DNA from: a virus
Reading direction: 5' to 3' (one strand)
Length of the DNA: 64,000 nucleotides
IMG/VR virus record: IMGVR_UViG_3300021963_000086
Coordinates: 1 to 64,000 of that record
The first letter of the stretch is position 1; each line of letters starts with the position of its first letter. Position numbers and translations under genes: made by a program. Below, piece by piece: positions 7,920 through 16,727 of the stretch. Below the pieces are notes generated by a model. That model ran no database searches. It was not told the origin of the DNA and saw nothing but the letters and a program-made list of their open reading frames with translations.

Positions 7920-8377
7920 GTTATATCCTTTTCAGTTCGATGAAACGTTATTCTTTTTCCTAAAGCAGTTAACGTATCCATCATCTTTTTGTTTTGAGAA
8001 TGCACATCGCTTCTCATTTTTTTACAACCTGCGGCTTTACCTAATGCTTCTAAATGTGTGTGTAAAAATTTATAAATTCCCCGGCCTCTAAACGGTTGTT
8101 CTACAGCGCCAGCATAAATTTGTATTAACTTGATATGTGCATCATCTTTAATTTCAAATGCAATCTCACCTACAACTTGACCATTTATTTCTGCATAAAT
8201 CACCTGTGTTCTATTGGTTGCAAGAAATATAGGTAACGACCAACCCTTGTCCATTAATTCTGCATGGTGTCTCATAAAAGGACTTATTGCCGGAGTGTAA
8301 GCAATTTGAGTAGAATGTTTGATAATTACTTCTGCTCCTTTTTTATCTGTAACGGTTGCTATAATTTTTTCAGTCAA
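7916..8377 (-). CDS. GNAT acetyltransferase, paralogue 1
   Basis: A 153-residue GNAT-fold protein. The acetyl-CoA-binding motif A is EQPFRGRGIYKFLH (near residues 95-108), followed by HSQN in place of the usual motif B. It is clearly related to the adjacent gene at 8370-8840 and to 20031-20483: all share a PxxxxMxxxAxLxDxGW-like front half and R-G-[KR]-G. It overlaps its neighbours by 4 and 8 nt. It probably N- or O-acetylates the product of this cassette or a host molecule; the substrate is unknown. Confidence 0.8.
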   Translation of the reverse strand: MTEKIIATVTDKKGAEVIIKHSTQIAYTPAISPFMRHHAELMDKGWSLPIFLATNRTQVIYAEINGQVVGEIAFEIKDDAHIKLIQIYAGAVEQPFRGRGIYKFLHTHLEALGKAAGCKKMRSDVHSQNKKMMDTLTALGKRITFHRTEKDIT

Positions 8378-8840
8378 GATGTTTCACCATTCTAATAAAC
8401 TCAGGGACCATACCAACTTTAGCACAACTTTCTTGTCGTACTATGTTATTAACATGTACAATACTACCAATTCTATCACATCCTTCTTCTTTGGCAATTT
8501 TTTCTAACCAAGGATGTAAGGCAGTATATACACCTTTTCCTCTGTGTGTATCTTCTACACAACTTAATAAAATATACAACATTCTTTGTGTTGGGTGAAT
8601 TTCGTATATTATGGCCCCAACAATTGATCCCTTAAGGGTAGCGTAAACAGCACTACTATTATTAGATCCGCTCATAACTTGAAGTGCATGATCATTGTCA
8701 ATAAGTTGAGCCATATGGCGCATATAAAAACTACACACAGGGCTCATAGCAAGAGATTGACAGTCCCATAATTCAAGAACGTTTCCGTCCTTGTCTTTTG
8801 CTTTTGCAATAGCCCGATCTTTAGGAATTATCTTACTCAT
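8370..8840 (-). CDS. GNAT acetyltransferase, paralogue 2
   Basis: A 156-residue GNAT protein with motif A EDTHRGKGVYTALH (near residues 105-118) and a VHVNN motif shared with the protein at 20031-20483. It is a tandem paralogue of the gene at 7916-8377, which suggests a duplication. It starts inside the stop of that gene's upstream neighbour order (8 nt overlap) and is itself coupled by 4 nt to gp46. Confidence 0.8.
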   Translation of the reverse strand: MSKIIPKDRAIAKAKDKDGNVLELWDCQSLAMSPVCSFYMRHMAQLIDNDHALQVMSGSNNSSAVYATLKGSIVGAIIYEIHPTQRMLYILLSCVEDTHRGKGVYTALHPWLEKIAKEEGCDRIGSIVHVNNIVRQESCAKVGMVPEFIRMVKHLD

Positions 8841-10615
8841 ACTTCAATCATATCAACATCAAAACCAAATGTTGTAAATCCATTTTCTTTAGTTACTTGT
8901 AGGATAGTATTTACACGGCCCACCAATTCGTCTCTGTGCGAAATCAAAAACACATTTTTCTTTTGTTCACGACCCATTTTCTTAAGTACACCTAAGGCAC
9001 TATCTACTCCGTTTGGATCCATACCGCTATCTACCATTTCATCAATAAACAAAAGATTCAGCGGGCTGTTCAAACTTTCAAAAACATCACGGAATGCCCA
9101 GCTTAAACCTAGGATAAGTCTATTGCGTTCTCCTCTCGATAAATTATCAAAATCAAACTCTTGTCCTAACTGTGTAATGCTTACAGATAAATCACTTTCA
9201 AATCTAACTTCGTGTGGTAAGTTTAGCTCTGTTAGATAGTGTTCTAGTCTGTGATTTAAGTAACTAAGATTCTGCTCAATGATCTTACGACGAATAAAGC
9301 TATCTTTGTTTGTTAACAGTTTGAGCAAAAACTCTTGATGTTCAAGTAGCTTACTTAATTGGTTAACTTTAGTCCAATCAATCTCAACTAATGCACTATT
9401 TTGTAAAACTACAATCTGTTCGTGGTAAGGATCACTTTCTGTGTACCTTGTTTCTAACTGCTGATGTAAATTACTTAACGTAGTCTTATGGTTGATTGCA
9501 TCATCGATACTAATATACTTAACCTTGGGTTGGGTACCCATGGACCCAGTTAGCTCTTGGAGCTTAACTTCTGTTTGCTCTAGAGCAAGTCGGTTTTCTT
9601 CTAACTCAGTACGAACAACACCTATTGCACTTTCGAGTTCTGCAAGCATCTTGTCGTGACTTTGATCGTGCAACTCTTGACCGCAAGCATGACACTTGTG
9701 ATCTTTAGTGGTATTAAGTGCAGTAGTTAAATCAGTCAATTGAGTAGTCAAACGTTTAACTGCTGATTGCTCGGTTGCAAGATCCTTGTTTAGTCTTTTT
9801 AACTGTGATTCTTGTTCTTTCCACACAGTTAACGCCGCATGGTTTGCAAGCTCTTGTTCGATATCAATAGCATCGAGTTCATTGATTGCGGCTGTTAGCT
9901 TTTCAATATCTTCATCTCTCTTGCGTAACCAAACACCTGCTCTGCGTTCTAAATCTTCAATGCTAGTTTTAATTTTAGTATTGCTTTCTTGTTGTGCTTT
10001 GATACGGAACTCTTCTTCCTTGATACTATCCTTTACAGACTTACTTTGCTCTTTAAGCAATTCTGCCTTTTCAGACAGTAATGTAATCCCTAGTAATTGT
10101 TCAATAATAGACCGTTGGTCATTGGCTTTCATTCCTAGAAAAGGTTCTGTAAAGGTGTTCAAGGCCACAATATGTTTGAACATATCATAGCCAATACCTA
10201 ACACTTGCTCTATGTGCTCTTGGGTAAGTCTGTTTTCCCCTTGTCCTTCATCTGTACCGGCGTCATTAACCTCGCTATCGTCGACGATGAATTTAAAGAT
10301 GTTTGGCTTGCGACCTCTTTCAATTCTGTAGTTGTGTCCGTTTTTTTCGAACTCGATAGTAACCAACATACCTTTTGAGTTTGTTTTGTTAACAAGATTA
10401 TCTTTCCTAATGTTAGTAATGGCTTGTCCATACAAACCATAACACAGAGCATTGACCAGTGTGGTCTTACCTGTACCGTTACGACTGCCGTCTCCGCCTA
10501 GGTCCATATTCTTACCCAGAACCAACGTTAGTCCGTGTTCATTAAGTTTGACAGCCTGGGTTACATTACCCACGCTCATAAAGTTTTTGACTGTTATATT
10601 TTTTACAGTTATCAT
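8837..10615 (-). CDS. 46: Recombination endonuclease subunit gp46 (Rad50/SbcC-like)
   Basis: The 592-residue ATPase has a Walker A GTGKTT (K50), a long coiled coil split by a zinc-hook CHAC (near residues 306-309), an ABC signature LSRGERNR (near 488-495) and a Walker B LLFIDEM (near 520). T4 gp46 (560 residues) pairs with gp47 to resect DNA ends for recombination-dependent replication and to degrade host DNA. Here gp47 lies directly upstream in the same transcript. It is complete and slightly longer than T4's. The downstream start of the GNAT gene overlaps it by 4 nt, which ties the accessory cassette to core replication genes. Confidence 0.95.
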   Translation of the reverse strand: MITVKNITVKNFMSVGNVTQAVKLNEHGLTLVLGKNMDLGGDGSRNGTGKTTLVNALCYGLYGQAITNIRKDNLVNKTNSKGMLVTIEFEKNGHNYRIERGRKPNIFKFIVDDSEVNDAGTDEGQGENRLTQEHIEQVLGIGYDMFKHIVALNTFTEPFLGMKANDQRSIIEQLLGITLLSEKAELLKEQSKSVKDSIKEEEFRIKAQQESNTKIKTSIEDLERRAGVWLRKRDEDIEKLTAAINELDAIDIEQELANHAALTVWKEQESQLKRLNKDLATEQSAVKRLTTQLTDLTTALNTTKDHKCHACGQELHDQSHDKMLAELESAIGVVRTELEENRLALEQTEVKLQELTGSMGTQPKVKYISIDDAINHKTTLSNLHQQLETRYTESDPYHEQIVVLQNSALVEIDWTKVNQLSKLLEHQEFLLKLLTNKDSFIRRKIIEQNLSYLNHRLEHYLTELNLPHEVRFESDLSVSITQLGQEFDFDNLSRGERNRLILGLSWAFRDVFESLNSPLNLLFIDEMVDSGMDPNGVDSALGVLKKMGREQKKNVFLISHRDELVGRVNTILQVTKENGFTTFGFDVDMIEV

Positions 10616-10626
10616 AGATTACTATA

Positions 10627-11646
10627 TTACGCTAAACTATTGTAAATGTCAACTAGCATCTGCTTGTCTATTACTTCACTATCGATTGCAGTAAGCTGAT
10701 TTAGAACAATAGTATCAACACTTTCAAATTTGATTTCACCGCCGTCCCATTCAGTTGCGTGTTCATCTTTCTTAGACGGTATGAAATTGATTTCTCGTAG
10801 ACTGTAAGTTTCTAAAAAGTTTTCTTTTAAGAAATTTGCTTCTTCATAGCTAATATCTACATCAACAGTAACACGAGCAAATGTGTTACTGTCTAAGTGT
10901 TTATCTGGGTCTTCTATTAGTTGACTTAGGGTAAGAGTGCGAAACTTTGGAGCCCCGGGCCAAGTTTTATATTCTGGTTTCTTACCCCACTCTAACAACA
11001 TCATACCTCGATCGTCATCTCCTGCATCGGCAAAGTTATGTGGGAAAGCGTTTCCGATATAATGTACATTGCCGCTAGATTGTCTTTTATGAAAGTGCCC
11101 GCTGAATACATATTCTTGGTTAGGGAAGTGTTGATGGTTAAGTCCGCCATGGTCCGGCATCTGTACCATAGCATTCATGTAGAAGTTAGGTAATTCAAAG
11201 TGACCAAAAACATATTTGCTTTTAATCTCTTTCATAGCTTTCCATTCTTCTTCTACTAACCAAGGACATAGTGTAACATTTCCTTCAGTCATAATCTCAT
11301 TGACCATAACAATATTGTTAATAGTACGAGTAAACGGAAGACTGTTGATTTCGCGTTTTTCTCTGTAATATAGATCGTGATTGCCTGCAATAAAGTAAAC
11401 AGTCTTAAAATTATTGCTCAATGTTTCTAAGTTACTAACAGTATAGTTTAAGGTACTAACGTTAACTGTTGCACGATGATGGTGCCAATCGCCTAAGAAG
11501 ATGCAGGTTTCGGCACCTTCTGCTTTTGCTGTTTCGCAAAACCAATTAACAAAGTTTTCACAGTCTTGATTATGTGCTCGACTATTTTGTCGCATACCAA
11601 AGTGAATGTCTGTGAAACATGCTACCTTCTTAAACAAATTACTCAT
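10627..11646 (-). CDS. 47: Recombination endonuclease subunit gp47 (Mre11/SbcD-like)
   Basis: The 339-residue nuclease has the calcineurin-like phosphoesterase motifs: DIH (D13, H15), GDWHHH (D53), GNHD (N89, H90) and SGHFH (near 185-190), which bind two metal ions. With gp46 it forms the Mre11-Rad50-type complex. The length equals that of T4 gp47 (339). The start overlaps the stop of a small membrane-protein gene (ATGA). Confidence 0.95.
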   Translation of the reverse strand: MSNLFKKVACFTDIHFGMRQNSRAHNQDCENFVNWFCETAKAEGAETCIFLGDWHHHRATVNVSTLNYTVSNLETLSNNFKTVYFIAGNHDLYYREKREINSLPFTRTINNIVMVNEIMTEGNVTLCPWLVEEEWKAMKEIKSKYVFGHFELPNFYMNAMVQMPDHGGLNHQHFPNQEYVFSGHFHKRQSSGNVHYIGNAFPHNFADAGDDDRGMMLLEWGKKPEYKTWPGAPKFRTLTLSQLIEDPDKHLDSNTFARVTVDVDISYEEANFLKENFLETYSLREINFIPSKKDEHATEWDGGEIKFESVDTIVLNQLTAIDSEVIDKQMLVDIYNSLA

Positions 11647-11810
11647 ACCAGTTCCTCAACAATGCCTAGCACTTCTGCTAGTATAAGGCAAACGCCTGCC
11701 ATTAGCAAGTTTCCTGTCATCAGCCAGCAACCTGCTCCTATGCGAATAAAACTTTTAGCAAGACTAACATAAAAATGTCCCCGGCTTGTGTCCTTAGGTT
11801 GTACTTCCAT
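11643..11810 (-). CDS. Small membrane protein, 55 residues
   Basis: A short frame between gp55 and gp47 begins MEVQPKDTSRGHFYVSLAKS and has one hydrophobic segment at about residues 26-48 (IGAGCWLMTGN, then LLMAGVCLILAEVLG). Its start lies 17 nt inside the end of gp55, and its TGA overlaps the gp47 ATG, so it closes the coupled gene chain exactly. I do not recognise a family. A single-span inner membrane protein is the likely form. Confidence 0.6.
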   Translation of the reverse strand: MEVQPKDTSRGHFYVSLAKSFIRIGAGCWLMTGNLLMAGVCLILAEVLGIVEELV

Positions 11811-12708
11811 CTTCAACTGGCTCCTTTAGTGCATTATTGCGTTCACGTTCTTCGGCCATTGCGGCTTCGTGTTCTAGCTGGCGTGTGTAGCTAGGCATTT
11901 GTCCTGACTCAATTAACAGGTCATCGCGGATAACTTGATTCTTCTTCTCAATGTTAAGAATACGAGTAAAGCTATTAGTGATTGCGGCCGTGTAATAAGC
12001 AAACGGATTTTCTGATTTTGATTCATCAAACTGTAGACCGATTTGACTTAGTTGTAATAATGCTTGTCCGCGCATTTCTTCTACATAAGTGTAACCACGC
12101 CAGTTAGAGCGCATACTGTAACGTTCGCAGAGTTTGATATACATTTCTGCTAGTCGTCTGGTTGTCTTACCGTGGTCTACACAAAATTCTCCGTCATCGG
12201 GTGTACCCTTCCAGTGGCTACGGGCTACTTCCTCCCATTTACCTTTTATTTTAGCATAATGCTTATATGGCGGAAAGTTAATCTTTGCGTGATAATCACT
12301 AATTAACTTAGGTTTGTTTTTACGTCCAGGCTCTTGGGGAATATGATCAAATGTGGTTACGCGAAATACTAGGTCTTCTAGATTAAATGATTCGGGGTCT
12401 GGTTTAAAGTTTATCAGCTTAGGCTTTTCGCCCTTGCTACCCCTAGCTTCCCACTCTTTTACGGCCTGCTCCCAAAGCTCTGCGCCTACACGATCTGAGC
12501 GTGTTTTGCGAGCTTCGGCTAATGGCCCGTTTTCCCATTTAGCTGTCGGTGTGTTTGGTTCGTTGTCTAGCATGTCTAGGTTAGGAACAATAAGGTCGTA
12601 GTAATAATACTGCTGGTCCATACACCATGTGTAAGTCATCTTACTTTTATGGATTTCCTTTAAAATGTCCTTGTTACCTAAATATACTGTTTTTTTAGTT
12701 GTGGTCAT
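11794..12708 (-). CDS. 55: Late transcription sigma factor gp55
   Basis: The protein resembles T4-superfamily gp55, the sigma-like factor that directs host RNA polymerase to TATAAATA late promoters. Visible features: a central region with YTYVEEMRGQALLQL and FDESKSENPFAYYT (about residues 200-240), the sigma region 2-like core, followed by an acidic C-terminal tail. The start is taken at ATG 12708, giving 304 residues. The frame could open 12 codons earlier at a TTG (12744), but that codon lies inside the -35 box of a strong promoter. At 12708 the predicted transcript starts on the A of the ATG, so the mRNA may be leaderless. It is larger than T4 gp55 (185 residues), as in other marine T4-like phages. 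Confidence 0.85.
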   Translation of the reverse strand: MTTTKKTVYLGNKDILKEIHKSKMTYTWCMDQQYYYYDLIVPNLDMLDNEPNTPTAKWENGPLAEARKTRSDRVGAELWEQAVKEWEARGSKGEKPKLINFKPDPESFNLEDLVFRVTTFDHIPQEPGRKNKPKLISDYHAKINFPPYKHYAKIKGKWEEVARSHWKGTPDDGEFCVDHGKTTRRLAEMYIKLCERYSMRSNWRGYTYVEEMRGQALLQLSQIGLQFDESKSENPFAYYTAAITNSFTRILNIEKKNQVIRDDLLIESGQMPSYTRQLEHEAAMAEERERNNALKEPVEDGSTT

Positions 12709-12714
12709 AAGATT

Positions 12715-12744
12715 ATTGTAGCAGATTAGCAACACAAAAGTCAA
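12715..12744 (-). promoter_or_regulatory. Sigma70 promoter for gp55 and the downstream gene train
   Basis: On the minus strand TTGACT (12744-12739) and TACAAT (12720-12715) are separated by 18 nt. The -10 box ends 6 nt before the gp55 ATG, so the transcript should begin at or within a base of the start codon. No other obvious promoter was seen down to 1697, so this may drive the whole gp55-gp47-gp46-halogenase chain. Confidence 0.75.
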
Positions 12745-12778
12745 CGTTTTATTCGCAAAAACGGTAAAAATTTAACGC

Positions 12779-12786
12779 CATAAATA
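12779..12786 (+). promoter_or_regulatory. Late-promoter-like CATAAATA
   Basis: CATAAATA matches the late consensus at 7 of 8 positions and lies 20 nt before the nucleotidyltransferase ATG, with an AAGGAT ribosome binding site between. It would read the 12807-18605 baseplate block. Confidence 0.6.
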
Positions 12787-12806
12787 TGTGATAAGGATAA
12801 AGTTCT

Positions 12807-13424
12807 ATGCGTCTCAATGAAATCGAATCTAAGTTTTTAGTAGTTTACCCTGGTCGTTTCCAGCCTTTTCACATAGGGCATCGTAAGGTTTACGACAGTT
12901 TAGTGAAACAATTTCGCTCTAGCCCCGTTTTTATTGCTACTAGTAATAAAGTTGAACTACCAAAAAGCCCATTTAACTTTGAAGAAAAGAAGCAAATGAT
13001 GCTGTCTACAGGTGTACCTAACCAAGCAATCGTGCAATGCAGAGTACCTTATCAACCCGTAGAAATTACTGAAAAATATGATCCTGAAAAAGTAATCCTT
13101 GTGTTTGCAGTAAGCCAAAAAGATATGGAAACTGATCCTCGTTTCAGTTTTAAACCCAAGAAGGACGGATCACCTAGCTATTTACAACCTTTTTCAGGAA
13201 CAGAAGAATACCAGCCATTTGCTAAACACGGATACGTTATTGTATCTGAAACGTTTCCGTTTACCGTAGCAGGTAAGCCAGCAACAGGAGCGACACAAAT
13301 TAGAGAACTATATGCAAACGCAAACGAAGAAACACGCATGAAGATTGTTACAGATTTATACGGCAACTTTAATCAAGACATTTACACGTTGTTCAACGAA
13401 AAACTAGGAGCACAAAATGGCTGA
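12807..13424 (+). CDS. Cytidylyltransferase-like nucleotidyltransferase
   Basis: The 205-residue protein has the HIGH-superfamily nucleotide-binding motif GRFQPFHIGH at residues 16-25, near the N-terminus. Such enzymes transfer a nucleotidyl group to a phosphate, as in NMN adenylyltransferase or CTP:phosphocholine-type enzymes. The usual C-terminal ISSTxxR motif is replaced by TGATQIRELY (near 175-184), which fits the family. Genes annotated as cytidylyltransferase are commonly found next to gp53/gp5-type baseplate genes in T4-like cyanophages. It overlaps the next gene by 8 nt. The substrate is unknown; NAD metabolism is one option. Confidence 0.8.
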   Translation: MRLNEIESKFLVVYPGRFQPFHIGHRKVYDSLVKQFRSSPVFIATSNKVELPKSPFNFEEKKQMMLSTGVPNQAIVQCRVPYQPVEITEKYDPEKVILVFAVSQKDMETDPRFSFKPKKDGSPSYLQPFSGTEEYQPFAKHGYVIVSETFPFTVAGKPATGATQIRELYANANEETRMKIVTDLYGNFNQDIYTLFNEKLGAQNG

Positions 13425-14025
13425 TAGACGTGCCAGTATATTATTAAAAAGAGGTGCAAGAGATCCTTTACTTAGCGGTCCGTTATTAGCACCATTGCAA
13501 AAATTTGGCGGTGTAGTATTTCCGTTTACTCCTCAGATTACATATAACGTACAGTCTGAATGGCAACCATTTAACTTAGTTCACACAAATTATCAACCAC
13601 AAATTTATGCTAGAACAAAGAACCCTGTTATTTCTATTAATAATGCAACATTTACAGCAACAACAGAAGAAGATGCAAAGTATATGTTTGCCGTAACACA
13701 TTTCTTTAAGACTGTTACTAAGATGAGTTTTGGTGTTAAAGATCCTAATAGAGGTAGCCCTCCTCCTGTACTTAATTTTAGTGCTTACGGAGATGCTATG
13801 TTTAGAGATGTTCCTATCGTTATTACAGATTTTAACATGGTATATGATAATCAAGTTGACTACGTTAAGTTTACAGTAGGTGGAAGTGAAATTAATATGC
13901 CTATCAAGATGGATATTACTGTTAACCTATTAGTTAACATGCCAATGAATGACATTAAAAACAACTTTACATTAAAAGACTTTGCTAACGGAAATCTAAT
14001 TAAACAGAAAAAAGGATACATCTAA
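13417..14025 (+). CDS. Baseplate tail-tube protein (gp48/gp54-like)
   Basis: The 202-residue protein begins with LLKRGARDPLLSGPL, a proline-rich start typical of tail-tube cap proteins in T4-like phages. The rest is beta-rich with a PVVxISNATFTATTEEDAKYM-like segment and ends in a basic tail (NGNLIKQKKGYI). It sits immediately before gp53. In T4 gp48 and gp54 form the tail-tube base above the hub. The choice between the two cannot be made from the sequence alone. AGGAG lies 6-10 nt before the ATG. Confidence 0.6.
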   Translation: MADRRASILLKRGARDPLLSGPLLAPLQKFGGVVFPFTPQITYNVQSEWQPFNLVHTNYQPQIYARTKNPVISINNATFTATTEEDAKYMFAVTHFFKTVTKMSFGVKDPNRGSPPPVLNFSAYGDAMFRDVPIVITDFNMVYDNQVDYVKFTVGGSEINMPIKMDITVNLLVNMPMNDIKNNFTLKDFANGNLIKQKKGYI

Positions 14026-14316
14026 ATGGAATATTTAAACTCTAGTCCTTACACAGATACTAAGGTATACAAATTTTATTTAGACATTGCAAATCTACCA
14101 GTTATCTCACCCGACGGTACAGAATTTGAAGCACCTATAGATGCAAAGTACCATAACAGGCCAGATCTGCTTGCATACGAAGCATACGGGTCTAGTCGAT
14201 TGTGGTGGGTGTTTTCGGCTCTAAATCCAGATGTTCTTAAAGACCCTGTTTTTGATTTTACATCTGGTACAGTGATTAAATTATTAAGCAAAGAACGAGC
14301 ACAGGCACTACTATAA
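14026..14316 (+). CDS. 53: Baseplate wedge protein gp53
   Basis: The 96-residue protein has the gp53 core: YHNRPDLLAYEAYGSSRLWWVF near residues 43-64, then NPDVLKDPVFDFTSG near 67-81. T4 gp53 (196 residues) is a wedge component that helps join wedges into the hexagonal baseplate; the marine versions are shorter, as here. The gene starts 1 nt after the stop of the tail-tube gene and shares a base with the next start. Confidence 0.88.
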   Translation: MEYLNSSPYTDTKVYKFYLDIANLPVISPDGTEFEAPIDAKYHNRPDLLAYEAYGSSRLWWVFSALNPDVLKDPVFDFTSGTVIKLLSKERAQALL

Positions 14317-16724
14317 TGGGATTAATGGACGCATGGGCCAAAGGTAAAGAGGCCGAAAAACAACAAGCTATTGACAAGGCCAGAGCAGACGGAACTCTAG
14401 GCCAAAATGGCCAGCCTCCGTCAAATCCTGAAGAAGCTAAAAAGAATGCCGCAAAAAATCGCTGGTCTGCTTCTATTAGAGATGAGTCGTCTAGACTAGA
14501 TCAAGCCAAAGAACGTTATGATTCAGGTACAGACAAAACCGCCGGTGTAGCAGATATTGATGCACAATTAGCAGACAAGGCCGTATTTAGAGATAATGTA
14601 TTAATGAACTATGAAAGTTTTAGTTACTATCTAAGACTTACTATGATTAATCCTAGCCTTGCAGGAGACTTTGATCCTACACAAGGTGTAGTAGTTGCCG
14701 AAACAGGTGTGACTACAGAATTCTCTATAGATAATTGCGAACTCAAACACATTGTAGGATGGAGCGACAAAAGTCAGGGTGCGTTTGGTCATAGCGGTAG
14801 TATGACTATTGTTGAACCATCTGGAGTTAAATTTTTAGATAAACTAGTTAAGACAGCGTCTTTCCTTCGTATTCCTAATCACACTCAAGCAAGATACTTT
14901 TTAGAAGTTACTTTTAAAGGCACTGATCCTACGACCGGTGACAGCAAGTTTATTCCAGGACTGTACTATATTTGGAGCCTTGCATTTACTAAAGTAGAAA
15001 TGACCGTTACTGAAAAGGGCGGCGAATACAGAGTACAATTTGTATTAACACAAGAAGGTGCCACAGAAAGTATTGTAGAAAATTTACGTGCAGTTGTTAA
15101 CGTTCCTAGTACCACTGTTGGTGAATACTTTAAAGGACTAGAAACAGCATTAAACAAAAGAGAAGAGTCTAATATTGGTATTACAAAATTTGTACCTAAT
15201 GAATATATCTTTAAGGTAGATGACGAAATTGCTAAAATGCCGTTTGCTAACTTTGATCCAGGCACTATTTCTCAAAATAAAAAAGTACAAACGTCAGATG
15301 GTAAGACGTTGCCGACGTTTCGTGAAGGCACTGGCATATTAGGATTGATTAATATTATTCTAGCAGGTACCAACGACTTTCAACAGTTCCGAAAGGAAAA
15401 TAATAAATCAACACAAGCACCAAACAGCGATCTAAAAGATAAAAAGAAGGGCACCGATCCGTCTGTGGCGGCTGACTTGTACAGTTTCTTTAGAGTACAA
15501 ACTTGGTGTGACTTTACTGATTACGATTTCTTTACCCGTGACTGGGGTAGAAAAGTAACGTACTTTATTTTTCCTAGTATTACACCACAAATCATGACTC
15601 CTAGCGATCAAGATGAATTTGCAGGTAAGGATGCTAAAGCTGTTACTAAAAAACGTATAGAGAATTTGAGAAAAAAACGTGAAACAGAAAAAGAAAAAAA
15701 TATACAGTTGTTAGCAAAACGTTATGATTATTTTTATACAGGACTTAATAATTCTGTAATGAACTTTTCTATCAAGCTAAACAATGCTTACTTGTCTGCT
15801 ATACCTCCTACCGATAGTGTTATGGATAATGCACAGTATGGAGATAAAATTAAGAACGACCCTAAGAAACCTAAACCTTTAAGTGAGCTAACTGCGGCCG
15901 AGGCAAGAACACGATGGGCCAGTAACGCACAAGAACTTAAAAAAGAAGAGCTTAAAGGCGAATCAGGTGATAAGTCTAAGATAGATAAACTGACAGCAGA
16001 AAACAAAGAATTAGGATCAGTGTTTACTCAAGAACAAGCAGATAAAAAGAAAAGACTAGGCCCTCTGGCAAGAACGGGCATTACTCCACAAGGAGCAGAC
16101 CCAACAAAACTTCGTATTGATCCAAGGATGAAATACACAGATAGTCAAGAAATTCTTAAAGACGACGCTGTAGATCCTGGGTTCCTCCAAGTTAGATTCC
16201 ACGAAGACGATTCAGGAAATGAAACACAGCAAGGTGTTGAAGGCCCTTTTAGTAAGAGCCGAGGTAGTTTTGGATACATTTTTAATCAGCTAAAACAAAG
16301 TGCAGACCTAGTAAACATTGATGTAGATATCATTGGAGATCCTTATTGGTTCGGAGTTCCTAATAGCATTATTAAAGACAGGGTATTGAAAGCACAAAAC
16401 GGCAATAATAGCTTAATGAAAACGGCCGCTAATTTTGAAGTTGGTGCAAACTATTTTTACATAACAGTAAACACACCGCAACCATATGATCCTGCTACGG
16501 GAGTAATGACGTTTGATCGAAATGATATGATTAGCGGATATTATGTTGTAAGAGAAGTGAAATCTAAATTTACCAACAACGGACAGTTTTCGCAATCGCT
16601 AAACGGTATTAGAGATGTGGGTATTGTTACAGCATTTATTCCTAAGAGCGATGCACAGTTAGCAAAAGAAATTCGCGATGAAGACCGACGTCGAGAAGAC
16701 GAAAAGAAAAGAGCAAAGAAGTAA
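14316..16724 (+). CDS. Large virion structural protein, probable baseplate hub component
   Basis: The 802-residue protein lies between gp53 and gp5, a position held by large structural proteins in T4-like cyanophages. The N-terminal 90 residues are charged and helical, followed by a beta-rich region (FSIDNCELKHIVGW, GHSGSMTIVEPSG, FIPGLYYIWSLAF) suggestive of a hub or tube-like fold. A long lysine/glutamate-rich insert covers about residues 430-600. A role similar to T4 gp27 (hub trimer below the tube) is inferred from position only. The C-terminus is very basic (RRREDEKKRAKK). Confidence 0.6.
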   Translation: MGLMDAWAKGKEAEKQQAIDKARADGTLGQNGQPPSNPEEAKKNAAKNRWSASIRDESSRLDQAKERYDSGTDKTAGVADIDAQLADKAVFRDNVLMNYESFSYYLRLTMINPSLAGDFDPTQGVVVAETGVTTEFSIDNCELKHIVGWSDKSQGAFGHSGSMTIVEPSGVKFLDKLVKTASFLRIPNHTQARYFLEVTFKGTDPTTGDSKFIPGLYYIWSLAFTKVEMTVTEKGGEYRVQFVLTQEGATESIVENLRAVVNVPSTTVGEYFKGLETALNKREESNIGITKFVPNEYIFKVDDEIAKMPFANFDPGTISQNKKVQTSDGKTLPTFREGTGILGLINIILAGTNDFQQFRKENNKSTQAPNSDLKDKKKGTDPSVAADLYSFFRVQTWCDFTDYDFFTRDWGRKVTYFIFPSITPQIMTPSDQDEFAGKDAKAVTKKRIENLRKKRETEKEKNIQLLAKRYDYFYTGLNNSVMNFSIKLNNAYLSAIPPTDSVMDNAQYGDKIKNDPKKPKPLSELTAAEARTRWASNAQELKKEELKGESGDKSKIDKLTAENKELGSVFTQEQADKKKRLGPLARTGITPQGADPTKLRIDPRMKYTDSQEILKDDAVDPGFLQVRFHEDDSGNETQQGVEGPFSKSRGSFGYIFNQLKQSADLVNIDVDIIGDPYWFGVPNSIIKDRVLKAQNGNNSLMKTAANFEVGANYFYITVNTPQPYDPATGVMTFDRNDMISGYYVVREVKSKFTNNGQFSQSLNGIRDVGIVTAFIPKSDAQLAKEIRDEDRRREDEKKRAKK

Positions 16725-16727
16725 CCC

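Noticed and set aside
2150-8840. Lasso or lanthipeptide-type cluster
   Set aside because: No short precursor-peptide gene, leader peptidase or transporter was seen, and the asparagine-synthetase-like proteins lack the glutaminase domain. A peptide product remains possible but unsupported.
9786-10190. 134-codon open frame opposite gp46
   Set aside because: Antisense to the coiled-coil part of gp46; Ser/Leu-rich composition is typical of antisense frames.
12708-12744. Upstream TTG start for gp55
   Set aside because: The TTG lies inside the -35 box of the promoter, so a transcript from this promoter cannot contain it.
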